Assembly (NCBI RefSeq): GCF_000022485.1
Contig: NC_012623.1
Coordinates: 1,364,001 to 1,428,000 of the forward strand
Direction: 5' to 3'
Source of the DNA: Sulfolobus islandicus Y.N.15.51
GTDB taxonomy: Archaea; Thermoproteota; Thermoprotei_A; Sulfolobales; Sulfolobaceae
DNA length: 64,000 bases
The notes beneath the pieces were generated by a model. It ran no database searches, was not told the origin of the DNA, and worked only from the letters and a program-made list of their open reading frames with translations. Positions within the stretch are counted from its first letter, which is position 1, and the number at the start of each line of letters is the position of its first letter. Of this stretch, positions 1 to 10,583 are shown piece by piece. The translations under genes were made by a program, and so were the position numbers.

Positions 1-29
1 TAATAGAAATTTTCCTATAATATACTACT

Positions 30-60
30 TAACCAATTTATAAAAGAGGAAAATTGGTTA
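30..60. promoter_or_regulatory. 10-bp inverted repeat over promoter and start of the RHH gene
   Basis: TAACCAATTT at 30-39 is matched by its exact reverse complement AAATTGGTTA at 51-60, with an 11-base spacer. The repeat covers the TATA-like TTTATAAA and the TTG start codon (54-56) of the ribbon-helix-helix gene. Ribbon-helix-helix proteins commonly repress their own promoters by binding such palindromes, so autoregulation is a reasonable inference. There is no binding evidence. Confidence 0.5.
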
Positions 61-178
61 GAGTAATCACTTTTAAAGCAGAGGAGGAACTTTTAGTAAA
101 ACTAGATCTATTTGCATTAAATAGTAGAATGAGTAGAAGCGAAGTAATTAGAATGGCTATAGAAAAATATTTGGAAGA

Positions 179-269
<91 letters not shown>

Positions 270-293
270 TTAAGAAAACTATCATATAATAAG

Positions 294-301
294 ATTTAAA
301 G
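294..301 (-). promoter_or_regulatory. TATA box of tRNA-Thr
   Basis: Read on the minus strand, CTTTAAAT lies about 26 bases before the mature 5' end of tRNA-Thr, the standard archaeal TATA position. Confidence 0.6.
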
Positions 302-400
302 CTTATTGCGATAAAGGAAGGAGTAAGTTTTTCCTAATTCTCGTTTATTCTTCTTGTCTCTTTTATCTAGGGTTGGTCTTTCTTATCTACGTGGTAATAA

Positions 401-408
401 ACTTTTAA
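401..408 (+). promoter_or_regulatory. TATA box of tRNA-Gln
   Basis: ACTTTTAA lies about 26 bases upstream of the first base of tRNA-Gln, matching the Sulfolobus TATA consensus and spacing. A second AT-rich stretch, TTATTTAAATA, sits immediately before the gene and is too close to serve as its TATA box. Confidence 0.6.
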
Positions 409-431
409 GTAATGTTCCCTTATTTAAATAC

Positions 432-504
432 AGCCGGGTAGTCTAGTGGTCAAGGATCCAGGGCTCTGGCCCCTGGGACCAGGGTTCGAATCCCTGCCCG
501 GCTA
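432..504 (+). tRNA. tRNA-Gln (CTG), no intron
   Basis: Acceptor AGCCGGG pairs with CCCGGCT, with discriminator A at 504. The anticodon stem CAGGG/CCCTG encloses the 7-base loop CTCTGGC, giving anticodon CTG. The T arm is CAGGG TTCGAAT CCCTG. There is no intron and no encoded CCA. In archaea this tRNA is first charged with Glu and then amidated by GatDE, whose genes lie about 4 kb downstream. Confidence 0.93.
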
Positions 505-680
505 CCTAGCTAGTAAGTATGAGAATTCTCACTCGGAGCTATTCAATTATTTTAATGATGCCTTTAAATTTTGAGTTCTGAAAAAGCAGATATTATCTTT
601 TTGAAATACGACGAGGTAATACTCTTCTCATGTACAGTATAAAGTTAAATTGATCTAGGTTATAATAATCCTTGAAGACA

Positions 681-3197
681 ATGGAGCAGTTACTATACTC
701 TACATCTTTAAGAAAGATTAAAGTAATTAAACGAGATGGAAGGGTTGACGAGTTTAAATTAGAGAAGATATTATCTAAACTTTCTTCTGTACCAGATGAG
801 GTAACAGATGGTATAGTTAATGATGTCCAAGCAAATGTTAAGGATAACGCTATAGATACTAGAGCAATTGCTGATATAGTAGAAAGAAATCTCATAGAGA
901 ACTCTCTAAAGTATCCTTTCTTAATGGAATTAGCGAAGCGATATGTCTTAGCTAGAATTTACAATCACGTTTTCGGTAAAGGGAAATGGAAAGATTTTAA
1001 TGAAAAGGACTTGCTTCTCTCTTACAATGCATTAAAAGTATTGGAAGCTAGATACTTATTGAAAGATCCAAATACCTTAAGATATATTGAGACACCACAG
1101 ATGTTATTCAGAAGAGTAGCCAGATTTCTTGCATCAGTTGAGAGAAAGTATGGTAAGTCTGAGGCTGAAGTTAAACAGTTAGAAGAGAAGTTTTACGAAA
1201 TGATAAGCAGCCTAAAGTTTGTACCTAATTCGCCAACCTTAATGAATAGTGAAACTAGATTAGGCATCTTATCAGCATGTTTCGTAATTCCAGTTAAAGA
1301 TGCTATGACTACACCAGAGGGAGATGGTATATATGACGCATTAAGAGCTACTGCTCTGGTTCATCAACAAGGTGGAGGGACAGGTTTCGATTTCTCAGAA
1401 TTAAGACCTAAGGGCGATGTTGTTGCTTCGACTGCAGGTGTAGCCTCTGGCCCGGTATCATTTATGAAAGTATTTGATGCCTCTACTGATGTCATAAAGC
1501 AAGGTGGAAAGAGAAGAGGAGCTAATATGGGAGTTATGCATGCATGGCACGCTGATATTGAGGATTTCATAAGAGCGAAAACTGGACAATTGAAGGACGT
1601 TCAGTTGCAGAATTTCAATATTTCTGTAGGTGCTTATGACTACTTTATGGAGGCTGTTGTAAAAGGCGAGAGTGTACCTTTGATTAACCCTAGAAAGACT
1701 AAAATAGCAGGAAGGGATCACGAATATTATATTACAAAAGCTAGAGGTTATATGAATGAGGAGTGGATTCAAGAGGTTATCATATCAGAACTAGAAGAAA
1801 AAGGTGGAGTAGTTTCATTGGATGAGAGTAAAGTCATTACAGTTGATGAGGCCCTCATAATAGCCTCGAAGGAGGGTGCTGTTGTAAGATATGTTAATGC
1901 TAAATCACTATTCGATGAAATCGTTAAAGGAGCTTGGGATAGTGGTGATCCTGGTCTTCTCTTTATTGATACTATTAATAGGAGGCACCCGGTATGGTAT
2001 TTAGGTAAGATTAACGCTACTAATCCATGTGGTGAAGAGCCACTATTACCTTGGGAGAGTTGCAATTTAGGTTCTATAAATCTAGAGAAATTTATTATAG
2101 AGAGAAACGGTAAAGTTGAGATAGATTGGGACGGATTAGCAGAAATTATCAGTTATGGAGTAAGGTTCTTAGATAATGTAATTGATGCAAATCGTTACCC
2201 ATTAAAGCAAATTGAAGATGCAACCAAGAGGACTAGAAAAGTTGGTTTAGGTGTCATGGGATTAGCCAGGATGTTTATTAAATTGGGTATTGCTTATGAT
2301 AGCGTAGACGCAATATACTTGTCATACCAATTAGCCAAGTTTATATTCTATCATGCGTATAAGGCATCTATTGAAGTTGCTAAGGAGAAGGGTCCATTCC
2401 CTACCTACGATTCAAAATTGTATAGAGATATCTGGGAGAGCGCATTGGACTTCAATTCATTACTTCAAATTGCTGAAGTCGCTGATAAACCGTCAGATTA
2501 TGTTAAAAAGCTAACTAGTGTAGTGGATAAGTTAGACTTTGATTTACTAAAAGACGAAAGGTTAAAATATGGTTTAAGGAATTCCACTGTAGTTTCTATA
2601 GCTCCAACTGGTACTATCTCAATAATAGCCGGAACCTCATCTTCAATAGAGCCACTCTTTGCGTTAGCGTTTGTCAGAAATGTTGCAGTTGGAAAGTTTA
2701 TAGAGATTGATCCACTTTTCTTAGAGTATCTCAGAAAATATGAGTTAGATGATCCGGAAGTCATTCAGAAGATAGCTGAAAGTGGAATAATTGACGATAA
2801 TGTATTTATGCCAAGATCATTAAGGAAATTGTTCAGAACTGCTCACGAGGTTCCACCAATTTACCACGTTCTGCATCAAGCAGCTTGGCAACAATGGAAT
2901 GACTCTGGAACCTCTAAGACTATTAACTTAAGGTCCGAGGAACCACCAGAGACTGTAGAGAAGGTTTATTTATTAGCGTGGAAACTTGGTATAAAAGGTA
3001 TAACTGTCTATAGAGATAAAAGCAAACAACAACAAGTAATCTACTTCGGAGTTAAAAAAGAGAGGGAAGAATACGAGAAGAAAAAGGAAGAGGAGGGAAA
3101 GAAAACACAGTTACTTCCTTCCAGTTTAAGGATGGAAAAGAAGTTTGTCGAAGTTTCAGAGACTTATGCTGGCGGATGTAAAACGTGTGAATTATAA
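681..3197 (+). CDS. Adenosylcobalamin-dependent (class II) ribonucleotide reductase
   Basis: Reduces ribonucleotides to deoxyribonucleotides using adenosylcobalamin. An N-terminal ATP-cone ([19 protein letters not shown]) is followed by the catalytic alpha/beta barrel: SACFVIPV near residue 200 carries the first redox cysteine, [20 protein letters not shown] near 450 carries the thiyl-radical and second redox cysteines, and [11 protein letters not shown] near 645 is the phosphate-binding loop. The C-terminal CKTC is the re-reducing pair. The length of about 840 residues fits the class. ATG at 681 is chosen; TTG at 672 is in frame. TATAAAGTT at 638-646 puts the transcript start near 668, so the mRNA would be almost leaderless. 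A T-rich stretch follows the stop and may end transcription. Confidence 0.95.
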   Translation: MEQLLYSTSLRKIKVIKRDGRVDEFKLEKILSKLSSVPDEVTDGIVNDVQANVKDNAIDTRAIADIVERNLIENSLKYPFLMELAKRYVLARIYNHVFGKGKWKDFNEKDLLLSYNALKVLEARYLLKDPNTLRYIETPQMLFRRVARFLASVERKYGKSEAEVKQLEEKFYEMISSLKFVPNSPTLMNSETRLGILSACFVIPVKDAMTTPEGDGIYDALRATALVHQQGGGTGFDFSELRPKGDVVASTAGVASGPVSFMKVFDASTDVIKQGGKRRGANMGVMHAWHADIEDFIRAKTGQLKDVQLQNFNISVGAYDYFMEAVVKGESVPLINPRKTKIAGRDHEYYITKARGYMNEEWIQEVIISELEEKGGVVSLDESKVITVDEALIIASKEGAVVRYVNAKSLFDEIVKGAWDSGDPGLLFIDTINRRHPVWYLGKINATNPCGEEPLLPWESCNLGSINLEKFIIERNGKVEIDWDGLAEIISYGVRFLDNVIDANRYPLKQIEDATKRTRKVGLGVMGLARMFIKLGIAYDSVDAIYLSYQLAKFIFYHAYKASIEVAKEKGPFPTYDSKLYRDIWESALDFNSLLQIAEVADKPSDYVKKLTSVVDKLDFDLLKDERLKYGLRNSTVVSIAPTGTISIIAGTSSSIEPLFALAFVRNVAVGKFIEIDPLFLEYLRKYELDDPEVIQKIAESGIIDDNVFMPRSLRKLFRTAHEVPPIYHVLHQAAWQQWNDSGTSKTINLRSEEPPETVEKVYLLAWKLGIKGITVYRDKSKQQQVIYFGVKKEREEYEKKKEEEGKKTQLLPSSLRMEKKFVEVSETYAGGCKTCEL

Positions 3198-3250
3198 AAA
3201 CATTTTTATTTATCGGTTTTTATATTATACTGGACTGAAGTGTATTAGCC

Positions 3251-3619
3251 ATGTCATTACAGTTACCATGTGAATTTTCAGTTAGGGAGATTTTACCAGC
3301 AGTTAGAAGTATAGTTGCTCAAAAACTAATAAAGGAGAGAAATTTATCTGAGTATAAGGCAGCGAATTTAATGGGGTTAACACCAGCAGCAGTTTCAAAT
3401 TATCTAAAAAGTAGAAGGGGTAGTAATTTAAGATCTCTTCTAGAGAAAGATGAAAAATTTATGGATCTTGTAAATGAAGTTATGGAAAGAATTTTAAACT
3501 CAAATTCTAATCTTTCTGTATATTATTGTATTTTATGTTCTGAAGGTAAAAAAGTTCTTACAAAGCATGGGTACACTCTAAGCCCATGCCTATATGAGAC
3601 TACAGTTGAACCTAAATAG
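3251..3619 (+). CDS. HTH transcriptional regulator with C-terminal cysteines
   Basis: A 122-residue protein with an N-terminal helix-turn-helix of XRE type (SEYKAANLMGLTPAAVSNYLKSRRG). It resembles the predicted regulators of COG2522, which begin with a LPCE..VREILPAVR motif exactly as here. The C-terminal part has YYCILCSEGKK and a further Cys (LSPCLYE), which could bind a metal or cluster. It follows ribonucleotide reductase after 53 bases with its own AT-rich promoter region and ends convergently with the next gene, overlapping it by 8 bases. The target is unknown. Confidence 0.8.
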   Translation: MSLQLPCEFSVREILPAVRSIVAQKLIKERNLSEYKAANLMGLTPAAVSNYLKSRRGSNLRSLLEKDEKFMDLVNEVMERILNSNSNLSVYYCILCSEGKKVLTKHGYTLSPCLYETTVEPK

Positions 3620-4652
3620 CTTTTCTTTTAAGTAATAAGTCTGGTAATTTTTTTATTTCTAGTTCTAAATTGACAATTCCCCATCTTCTGATAGGAATTT
3701 TAACTCTATCATACTCCGTTGTCATCGTGTTATTCGGCTTTATTATTTTAGTTATTCTCGCTGAGACATACAGAGTAGCTATAACTGGCTTATCGCTGAA
3801 GTTTTCTAATACCATTTGTAAAATATTGGATTTCTCATCAAATTTTATATGTAATGGAATTACAGCAGAAGGTTCGATTCGATATAGGGAAAGAGGAAAT
3901 TGCGGACTACAGTCTATTTCTATTACCTCGTTTGTCATATCCCATAATAATCTATGGAGTTTGGCTTCAGCAAAATTCTTTGTCTTCGAAACTAAAATTT
4001 TTCCATTGGTTTCCACACTAACTTTTCCTAGTTCAAATTTTAAGTCCAAGAGTGAATTGCTTACAAAAGAATACGTCTCTGTCAGTTCTAGGCTTGTAGC
4101 GAAGGTATTATCTATTGAATTATAACCACTTTCTATGTAATAAGGATTTATGTAGAAGAATTGAGGATTTAAGAATTTCGTGTTTATATTTATATGATTT
4201 TCTTCTAGTTTTATATTTTCTATCTCAACATTTCTACCATTCCCAATCTCACCCTCTTTTAATTCTATGGTTCTGTTTTGCGTAAAGTGATATCTTGGCC
4301 AAGGAGAGATGTTAAAAAGTGAAGTCCCCTCTTTACAAGGTGTCAAATATTCTACCAGCTTTTTTAATGAATTAGTATCTAATCTGGTAAATGTCCAAGG
4401 AATTGAAGTCTTGTTTAATGGTGTTCTCATTATTAATTCTTCGTTATTTTCTCCTCCTTCAGTTGATATTGTAGATAGATCGGGACCGAGAATTTTTGCC
4501 TTATATTTCCATTTCACTCTCTTAACTCCGCCAATAGTTAGCAATTGTGGGAGTTGTTCTATATTAAGCATGTCATCTTGCAACTCTATATTTTCACTAA
4601 GATTTTTGAATGGATACTCAGCGGCTACCTTTGTTATATCATCTAGCTTCAT
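3612..4652 (-). CDS. Conserved hypothetical protein, 346 residues
   Basis: No family is recognised. The protein is rich in beta-strand-like, charged stretches with no signal peptide or membrane segment, and contains one PWPRYHF segment near residue 115. It lies downstream of gatD-gatE on the same strand, 72 bases after the gatE stop, with the intervening bases carrying several TGATGA-like boxes. The gene is intact, its codon use looks like that of its neighbours, and its 3' end overlaps the upstream regulator by 8 bases. A cytoplasmic mainly-beta protein is all that can be inferred. Confidence 0.8.
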   Translation of the reverse strand: MKLDDITKVAAEYPFKNLSENIELQDDMLNIEQLPQLLTIGGVKRVKWKYKAKILGPDLSTISTEGGENNEELIMRTPLNKTSIPWTFTRLDTNSLKKLVEYLTPCKEGTSLFNISPWPRYHFTQNRTIELKEGEIGNGRNVEIENIKLEENHININTKFLNPQFFYINPYYIESGYNSIDNTFATSLELTETYSFVSNSLLDLKFELGKVSVETNGKILVSKTKNFAEAKLHRLLWDMTNEVIEIDCSPQFPLSLYRIEPSAVIPLHIKFDEKSNILQMVLENFSDKPVIATLYVSARITKIIKPNNTMTTEYDRVKIPIRRWGIVNLELEIKKLPDLLLKRKAI

Positions 4653-4728
4653 AAGTGGTCAAGCTCATCATTTAAATCCGACAAATGCCTTCTCTTCATC
4701 ATTAATCTGTCCGAGGGTAATTCTTCAC
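4649..4728 (-). ncRNA. Possible C/D-like RNA between gatE and the next gene (weak)
   Basis: On the minus strand the 72-base spacer has GTGAAGA (4722-4728, over the gatE stop), ATGATGA (4696-4702) and ATGATGA (4665-4671), with CGGA at 4710-4713 and 4677-4680 where D/D' boxes might lie. The spacings of 8 and 15 bases and the lack of any CTGA make it a poor C/D box RNA. The last TGATGA may instead be part of a ribosome-binding region for the downstream gene. Confidence 0.2.
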
Positions 4729-6626
4729 TCCATAACATTTTTGAGTCTTGACTTTATTAATTCTAATATAACTTTCCCCTCAGCTCTTCCTTTAACTTTG
4801 CTCATTACTTTTGACATTATTAGGTTTACTGCTTTATCTTTTCTTTTCCTTATCTCGTCTAGATTAGAACTAATTACATCATCTATTATCTTTTCTAATT
4901 CTTCAGTTGGTAATGCCTCGTATTTACGTATGACATCCTTTAGTTCCACATTTTTATTAGTAGTGTATTCTAGGAGTATTTCCGAAATCGAATCCTTGCT
5001 AATTTTGTTCTCATAAACGCTTTTTATTAGCTCCTCTATATCTTCCTCATTTATCTTTGATATATCACCACCTTTTGACTTAACATACTTCAATGTGTTA
5101 GTAATCGTACTCGCTATTACAACTGGAGAGACCTTTGGTGAATATTTGTTAACTAATTCTTCAAATAAGTCGAGTCTGGGATCTCTAATTATCTCCTTAG
5201 CGAGTTCCTCACTTAAACCCAGTGTGATATACCTTTTCATTTTAGACTCTGGCGATTCCGGAACAAATTTTTTAGCATCCTCAAGCAGTTTTTCATCTAT
5301 TCTTCTAGGTGGAATATCAGTTTCTGGATACATTCTAGCTGAGCTTGGCTGTGGTCTTAAGAATTTCGTTGTTCCATCATCTAACGCTCCTCTAGTTTCC
5401 TTAGGAATACCATCAAACGCTAATAGTATCCTGTCCCTTATTACTTCTACAGCTTTATCCAACCTCTCTCTTTCGCCAACGATTAGAATGAAACCATCTT
5501 CGGTCGTCGCATTAAGGGCTTCTCTAACTTTGTTTATCTCCTCTTCAGTTATGCCGTAATTGGGTAGCTCATCAGAATGGAAGAGTCCACCTAATTCTGC
5601 AAGTGCTCTAACGTAATCTGCAATTTCTGTTCCAAATCTTCTCTTTTTTGGTATCAGTTCCCAACCCAATATTCCCTTTAACTTATACGCTCTTATTCCG
5701 TATACTAATCCTCCCTTTTCTATTCCGCTTTTAATGATTTTACTATTTGTGTTTTTAAAAAGTTCTGTGAGATCTTTTACAACAAAATTAGACAAAATTA
5801 GATTTTTACTCACTCCTCTTTTATTCAATTCTTCTTTTATCTTTAGTAAGTTAAATTGTCTCATTGCTTCATATCTAACTATATCGGGTATTAATTCCAG
5901 TTTTTGTACTCCTTTAATTTCTATCTTTGTACCTCCTTTTATAGAGATATTTAGATCTTGTCTTATTGTGCCTATACCCCTTTTAACTTTACCTGTCATT
6001 CTAAGCAATTGGCCAATTTTTAGTGCAACTCTCTCAGCTTGTTCTGGGCTCCTTATATCTGGTCCAGTTGAAATTTCTATTAAGGGAATCCCTAATCTAT
6101 CAAGCGAATAGGTTACTTGATCTGTTCTTTCATCTATTTTCCTTGCAGCGTCCTCCTCAACTGCAATAGTTTGTATTGTAACTCCCTCATCTTTTAGCAT
6201 GCCACCAAGTGCTACTATTGCTGTTCTTTGGAATCCAGTGGTGTTTGAACCATCTATTACAATTTTTCTCATGACATAAATTTCATCTACTATGTTACTA
6301 TTTAGTGCTATAGCGATAGCTAACGCTATTTTTAACGCTTCCTCATTTATTGCATGTGGAGGTTCTTCATCAGCTTCTACAAGACAACTTGTAGTAATAG
6401 GTATTCTGTATACGTATTTTTTACCTTTTTTCCACTCAAACAATGCTGCGACATCGACTTCCCCTAATTCACTTAATGCAGGTCTTAAATATCTCTCTAA
6501 GGTTAGTTTATAATCTTCTTTCAAATTAGTACTACAGTTGCAGAATAATTTATGAGAAGTGTTAAGCTGTTGGTGAATTTCTAATCCTACTTTTAATCCT
6601 AATTCTTCATAATTTAACTCACTCAT
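4725..6626 (-). CDS. gatE: Glu-tRNA(Gln) amidotransferase subunit E
   Basis: GatE is the tRNA-binding and kinase/amidating subunit of the archaeal GatDE complex, which converts Glu-tRNA(Gln) to Gln-tRNA(Gln). The 633-residue length is typical. The N-terminal cradle domain contains [10 protein letters not shown], followed by the GatB/E signature region ([32 protein letters not shown]) and an AspRS-like insertion before the helical YqeY-like tail domain ([14 protein letters not shown] near the end). ATG at 6626 overlaps the gatD stop by 8 bases, so the two subunits are translationally coupled. GatDE is the archaea-specific route to Gln-tRNA. Confidence 0.97.
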   Translation of the reverse strand: MSELNYEELGLKVGLEIHQQLNTSHKLFCNCSTNLKEDYKLTLERYLRPALSELGEVDVAALFEWKKGKKYVYRIPITTSCLVEADEEPPHAINEEALKIALAIAIALNSNIVDEIYVMRKIVIDGSNTTGFQRTAIVALGGMLKDEGVTIQTIAVEEDAARKIDERTDQVTYSLDRLGIPLIEISTGPDIRSPEQAERVALKIGQLLRMTGKVKRGIGTIRQDLNISIKGGTKIEIKGVQKLELIPDIVRYEAMRQFNLLKIKEELNKRGVSKNLILSNFVVKDLTELFKNTNSKIIKSGIEKGGLVYGIRAYKLKGILGWELIPKKRRFGTEIADYVRALAELGGLFHSDELPNYGITEEEINKVREALNATTEDGFILIVGERERLDKAVEVIRDRILLAFDGIPKETRGALDDGTTKFLRPQPSSARMYPETDIPPRRIDEKLLEDAKKFVPESPESKMKRYITLGLSEELAKEIIRDPRLDLFEELVNKYSPKVSPVVIASTITNTLKYVKSKGGDISKINEEDIEELIKSVYENKISKDSISEILLEYTTNKNVELKDVIRKYEALPTEELEKIIDDVISSNLDEIRKRKDKAVNLIMSKVMSKVKGRAEGKVILELIKSRLKNVME

Positions 6627-7956
6627 ATGACCACCTTGGGAAGAGATCCAAAGTGTGACGAGGATTTATTTCCCCCACTAGATTCGATATCATTAAACTT
6701 CGTATTTTTTCTAGATCTTGCTCGTGCGCAAGTACCCACATGAGTTTAACTAATGCAACTTCTGGTAGCATATCTTCCAATGGGGTGACACCAGCATCGA
6801 GTAACTGTCTTCCAGTAGTATACACATTCATATTAACTCTTCCAAATAAACACTGTGTTGTCATTCCTATAAATATGCCATCTTTAGTAGCTTTTCTGAA
6901 TAATTCCACATAATCTGATGAAGTATGACCTAAACCAGTACCAGCTATTATGAGACCTCTTATTTTAGTATTAGTTAAAATGTGCTCTAAGAAGTCTCTA
7001 TCTAATCCAGGGTAATAGTATAGTAAAAATGCTCTATTATCAAATTTAGCGTCAAGTGTAGTTTCGCCTTTTTTGCTCATGTAACTCTTGTCGAGCATAA
7101 CCAGTTTCCTTTCTTTCCAAAGGACTTTGGCTAAAGGTTTATCGTTTACTGACTGAAAAGCATCTCTTCTACTACTGTGCATCTTTCTAACCTTCACTCC
7201 TCTATGTACTAATGCGTAAGTGTCGGAGGAGTCAGCGTGCATGTTTACTACTACTTCTCCAAAAGGCGCATATTTAGCTGTGGTAACTGCGGATAAGAGA
7301 TTTATTGCTGAATCACTACTAGGTCTATCACTACTTCTCTGCGAACCCACCAACACTACTGGTCCTTGTAATGATCTTAGAGAGAAAGCTAAGGCAGAGG
7401 CTGTGTATGCCATAGTATCAGTACCATGAGCAATAACCACTCCAGTGTTTCCTTCATCAAACGCTTTCTTTACTGATTCAGCTATCTTAACCCAGTATTC
7501 AGGTTTCATGTTTTCGCTTAATATAGAGAAAAGTACCTCAGCATCAACTTTTGCTATTTCGTTTATTTCTGGCAAAAATTGTACTATTTCTTCAGTGGTC
7601 AGCGCGGGTCTGACTGCACCAGTTTCGTATTCAACTTTACTTACTATTGTACCTCCTGTGCTAATTATCTTTATTTCGCTTTTAGCACCATTACGGCTAA
7701 CTTCCTTTCTTTCACTCTCTTGAGCTTTACTTGAATTTTTTGTGATTAGTTTAATCTCAGATATATTATCGATAGATATTCCTATATTGTAACCGTTATC
7801 TAATTTTATTACGAATATTCTTTCATCTTTTGAGTAACTTGGTAACAATATGCCTCTTATTCTTAGGTCCCCTTTCTTAATCTCTATTAGGTCCCCTTCC
7901 TCTATATTTAGATTTTTCAAAATATCATAAGCCTTTGCTTTATAATTTTCTTGCAC
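6619..7956 (-). CDS. gatD: Glu-tRNA(Gln) amidotransferase subunit D
   Basis: GatD is the asparaginase-like subunit that releases ammonia from glutamine for GatE. An N-terminal beta domain of about 85 residues ([19 protein letters not shown]) precedes the L-asparaginase type I fold, with catalytic threonines in STGGTIVSK near residue 100 and [10 protein letters not shown] near 180. The start is GTG. The gene is first of a gatD-gatE pair; upstream on the same strand lies ribosomal protein S30e, with only 33 bases between, so all three could share a transcript. Confidence 0.97.
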   Translation of the reverse strand: MQENYKAKAYDILKNLNIEEGDLIEIKKGDLRIRGILLPSYSKDERIFVIKLDNGYNIGISIDNISEIKLITKNSSKAQESERKEVSRNGAKSEIKIISTGGTIVSKVEYETGAVRPALTTEEIVQFLPEINEIAKVDAEVLFSILSENMKPEYWVKIAESVKKAFDEGNTGVVIAHGTDTMAYTASALAFSLRSLQGPVVLVGSQRSSDRPSSDSAINLLSAVTTAKYAPFGEVVVNMHADSSDTYALVHRGVKVRKMHSSRRDAFQSVNDKPLAKVLWKERKLVMLDKSYMSKKGETTLDAKFDNRAFLLYYYPGLDRDFLEHILTNTKIRGLIIAGTGLGHTSSDYVELFRKATKDGIFIGMTTQCLFGRVNMNVYTTGRQLLDAGVTPLEDMLPEVALVKLMWVLAHEQDLEKIRSLMISNLVGEINPRHTLDLFPRWSYE

Positions 7957-7989
7957 AGAAAAAGATTAGGTAATAGCAAAAATAGTTTA

Positions 7990-8148
7990 TTATCTAGCAG
8001 CAGCTTGTTGCCTAGCTTTTACTACTCTCTTTTCATATTCCTTTCTATTCCTTACTCTTGGTACCTCTTTATGTTTTTCTTTAGGCTGTATTTTTGGTGT
8101 CTGACTTCTAACTTTTCCCGCTTTGGTTAACGAACCGTGTGAAGGCAT
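7990..8148 (-). CDS. Small-subunit ribosomal protein S30e
   Basis: A 52-residue, very basic protein starting at ATG 8148. It reads [20 protein letters not shown], then a [14 protein letters not shown] segment, ending in KARQQAAAR. The [16 protein letters not shown] motif is characteristic of S30e, a small-subunit protein found in archaea and eukaryotes. It is divergent from nop5, with 65 bases of shared promoter DNA, and lies just upstream of gatD on the same strand. Its short length makes it easy to miss. Confidence 0.93.
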   Translation of the reverse strand: MPSHGSLTKAGKVRSQTPKIQPKEKHKEVPRVRNRKEYEKRVVKARQQAAAR

Positions 8149-8213
8149 ATTTACTCTTGTTATAACTTGAGCATTTAAACTTAAAAATTTGTCAGATAGG
8201 TTTGTAGTGAGAG

Positions 8214-9455
8214 ATGATGAAAATATACCTAATCGAGCATGTTATTGGAGCAATTGCTTACGATGAAAACGGTAATATTGTAGACTATATTACAAATCCA
8301 AGAGATTTGGGAAAAATAACTGAGGAACTTTTAAATAATGAAAAGGGCATACCATTTAATGCGACAGTTGAGTTGTTAAAGAAAGTTAACCCACAAGAGG
8401 TAGTAGTCGAGAACGAAGCTGAAGTTCCTAAATTGCAAGCCCTAGGTTATAGGGTTACGTATGAACCATATAGTAAGATTTCGAGGATATTCAGGGAATC
8501 ATTACCTAAAGTAGCTACAGATATAAAATTTACAGGTAATGAAGAGGAGTATTATAATTTTCTTCATGAACTTTCATTAGAGTACACTAGGAGAAAGTTA
8601 AGGACTGCAGCGCAAAAGAGAGATCTTTTGGCTATTCAAGCAGTAAGGGCAATGGATGATATAGATAAGACCATAAATCTTTTCTCAGAAAGATTAAGAG
8701 AATGGTATAGTATTCATTTTCCAGAATTAGATAAGCTTATTGAGGATCACGAAGAATACGCAACCATAGTGTCTAGGTTTGGTGATAGGGGACTCTTAAC
8801 TACTGATGCTCTAAAGGAATTGGGTTTCAATGAGCAAAGAATAAATAGGATAGTCGATGCAGCAAAGAAAAGTATAGGTGCGGATATCTCAGAAGATGAC
8901 TTATCTGCGATGAGGATGATCGCAAACACTATTTTAGACCTGTATAATATAAGGAGAAACCTTAATAATTATCTAGAAGGCGTAATGAAAGAAGTTGCAC
9001 CAAATATAACGGCCTTAGTTGGTCCAGCGTTAGGTGCTAGATTATTGAGCATATCAGGGAGTCTGGAGGAATTAGCCAAAATGCCAGCTAGTACGATCCA
9101 AGTATTGGGAGCCGAAAAGGCTTTATTCAGGGCGTTAAGAAGTGGAGGAAGACCACCTAAACATGGTGTAATATTTCAGTATCCAGCTATTCACACATCA
9201 CCTAGATGGCAAAGGGGTAAGATTGCTAGAGCTTTAGCAGCCAAATTAGCAATAGCTGCCAGAGTTGATGCTTTTAGTGGGAGATTCATAGGTGATCAAC
9301 TAAACGAACAACTAAAGAAGAGGATAGATGAGATTAAGGAGAAATTCGCTCAGCCACCACCTAAAAAGCCTCAACAACAAAAGCCACAACAGCCTCAAAA
9401 ACAGCAAGCAAAAGGTAAAAAAGGTGGAAAAAGAAGAGGTAAAGGAAGAAAGTGA
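8214..9455 (+). CDS. Nop5 / Nop56-58 C/D box RNP scaffold protein
   Basis: Nop5 bridges L7Ae-bound C/D guide RNA and the methyltransferase fibrillarin in the archaeal 2'-O-methylation RNP. The 413-residue protein has the N-terminal fibrillarin-binding domain, a long coiled-coil, and the Nop domain ([20 protein letters not shown] near residue 267, then [20 protein letters not shown] and [11 protein letters not shown]). The C-terminus is a low-complexity PQQ and Lys/Arg tail. Two ATGs (8214, 8217) are possible starts. It overlaps or abuts fibrillarin, its partner. Confidence 0.97.
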
Positions 9456-9460
9456 TAAAA

Positions 9461-10159
9461 ATGTCTGAAGTAGTTACCGTAAAACAAACTAACATGGAAA
9501 ACATTTACGAATGCGAGTTTAACGATGGTAGCTTTAGGCTATGTACAAGAAACCTAGTATCAGGCTTTAATGTTTACGGTGAAAGGCTAATTAAATACGA
9601 GGGTGTAGAATATAGGGAATGGAATGCATTTAGAAGTAAGTTAGCGGGAGCAATACTTAAAGGTCTTAAGACTAATCCGATTAGAAAAGGCACTAAGGTC
9701 TTATATTTAGGAGCCGCTTCTGGAACTACAATAAGTCACGTCTCTGATATTATAGAGTTAAATGGCAAGGCCTATGGTGTTGAATTTTCTCCAAGAGTTG
9801 TAAGAGAATTATTATTAGTAGCTCAAAGGAGGCCTAATATCTTTCCATTATTAGCTGATGCCAGATTCCCTCAAAGTTATAAGTCGGTAGTAGAGAACGT
9901 TGACGTACTTTATGTCGATATTGCCCAACCAGATCAAACAGATATAGCTATATACAATGCCAGATTCTTCCTTAAAGTAAATGGATATATGCTTTTAGTG
10001 ATTAAAGCGAGAAGTATTGATGTTACTAAAGACCCTAAGGAGATATATAAAGCTGAAGTGGAGAAATTAGAAAATTCCAATTTTGAGACAATACAAATTA
10101 TTAACCTAGATCCCTACGATAAGGACCATGCAATAGTTCTGAGTAGATATAAAGGGTAG
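9461..10159 (+). CDS. flpA: Fibrillarin, rRNA/tRNA 2'-O-methyltransferase
   Basis: The S-adenosylmethionine-dependent catalytic subunit of C/D box RNPs. The Rossmann-fold motif [20 protein letters not shown] near residue 72 binds the cofactor, followed by [13 protein letters not shown] and the acidic [16 protein letters not shown] stretch. ATG at 9461, giving 232 residues, begins MSEVVTVKQ as expected; an in-frame GTG at 9452 overlaps the nop5 stop and is less likely. It directly follows nop5 in an operon. Candidate guide RNAs lie elsewhere in the window. Confidence 0.97.
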
Positions 10160-10163
10160 GAGT

Positions 10164-10580
10164 TTGATAGATAAAATTTTTGAGTTTGGACTTAAAGACA
10201 TATTCTCTTCTTCTCCTGCTGAATACGTTACCATTAAAGATGCATTGGAAGGTAAATTAAAGATTAGACTAAATAATAATTTTTATCATGAGATAAAAAA
10301 GGACGAAGTGGAAAGGCTTTCAGGTAAAATTCCACTTTATTTATGGTCTTTAGTAAAAATCCCATTTATATTTATTAAATCACCTGATATTGGAGAATAT
10401 TTCATTAGTGGGGAGCAATGGAACAGAAAGGCAATTTCAATTTTACTTGGAAGAGAAATATCTAATGTAATATTAAATGTGGATGTCGAGAAGCTATTAA
10501 GGGAATATACATCATTAATATTTATAATTCTTAGCTCTACTAGAAGTTATACAGAAGAAACAGAATTAAGTGAGATGTAA
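10164..10580 (+). CDS. UPF0216 (DUF61)-like protein
   Basis: A 138-residue protein starting at TTG with GGAG just upstream, four bases after the fibrillarin stop. The segment NNFYHEIKKDEVERLSGKIP, then LVKIPFIFIKSPDIGEYFISG, and an ISILLGRE stretch resembles the archaeal UPF0216/DUF61 family, whose function is unknown. It sits in the nop5-flpA-regulator-trm1 operon, so a link with RNA modification is possible but only by context. Confidence 0.75.
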   Translation: MIDKIFEFGLKDIFSSSPAEYVTIKDALEGKLKIRLNNNFYHEIKKDEVERLSGKIPLYLWSLVKIPFIFIKSPDIGEYFISGEQWNRKAISILLGREISNVILNVDVEKLLREYTSLIFIILSSTRSYTEETELSEM

Positions 10581-10583
10581 GAT

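Noticed and set aside
550-590. Possible C/D sRNA upstream of ribonucleotide reductase (TGATGC and CTGA)
   Set aside because: Only one C-like box with a mismatch and one D box are present, with no internal D'/C' pair.
4309-5016. Plus-strand 235-residue ORF across gatE and its downstream gene
   Set aside because: It lies opposite two well-supported genes and has a Ser/Ile/Phe-rich shadow composition.
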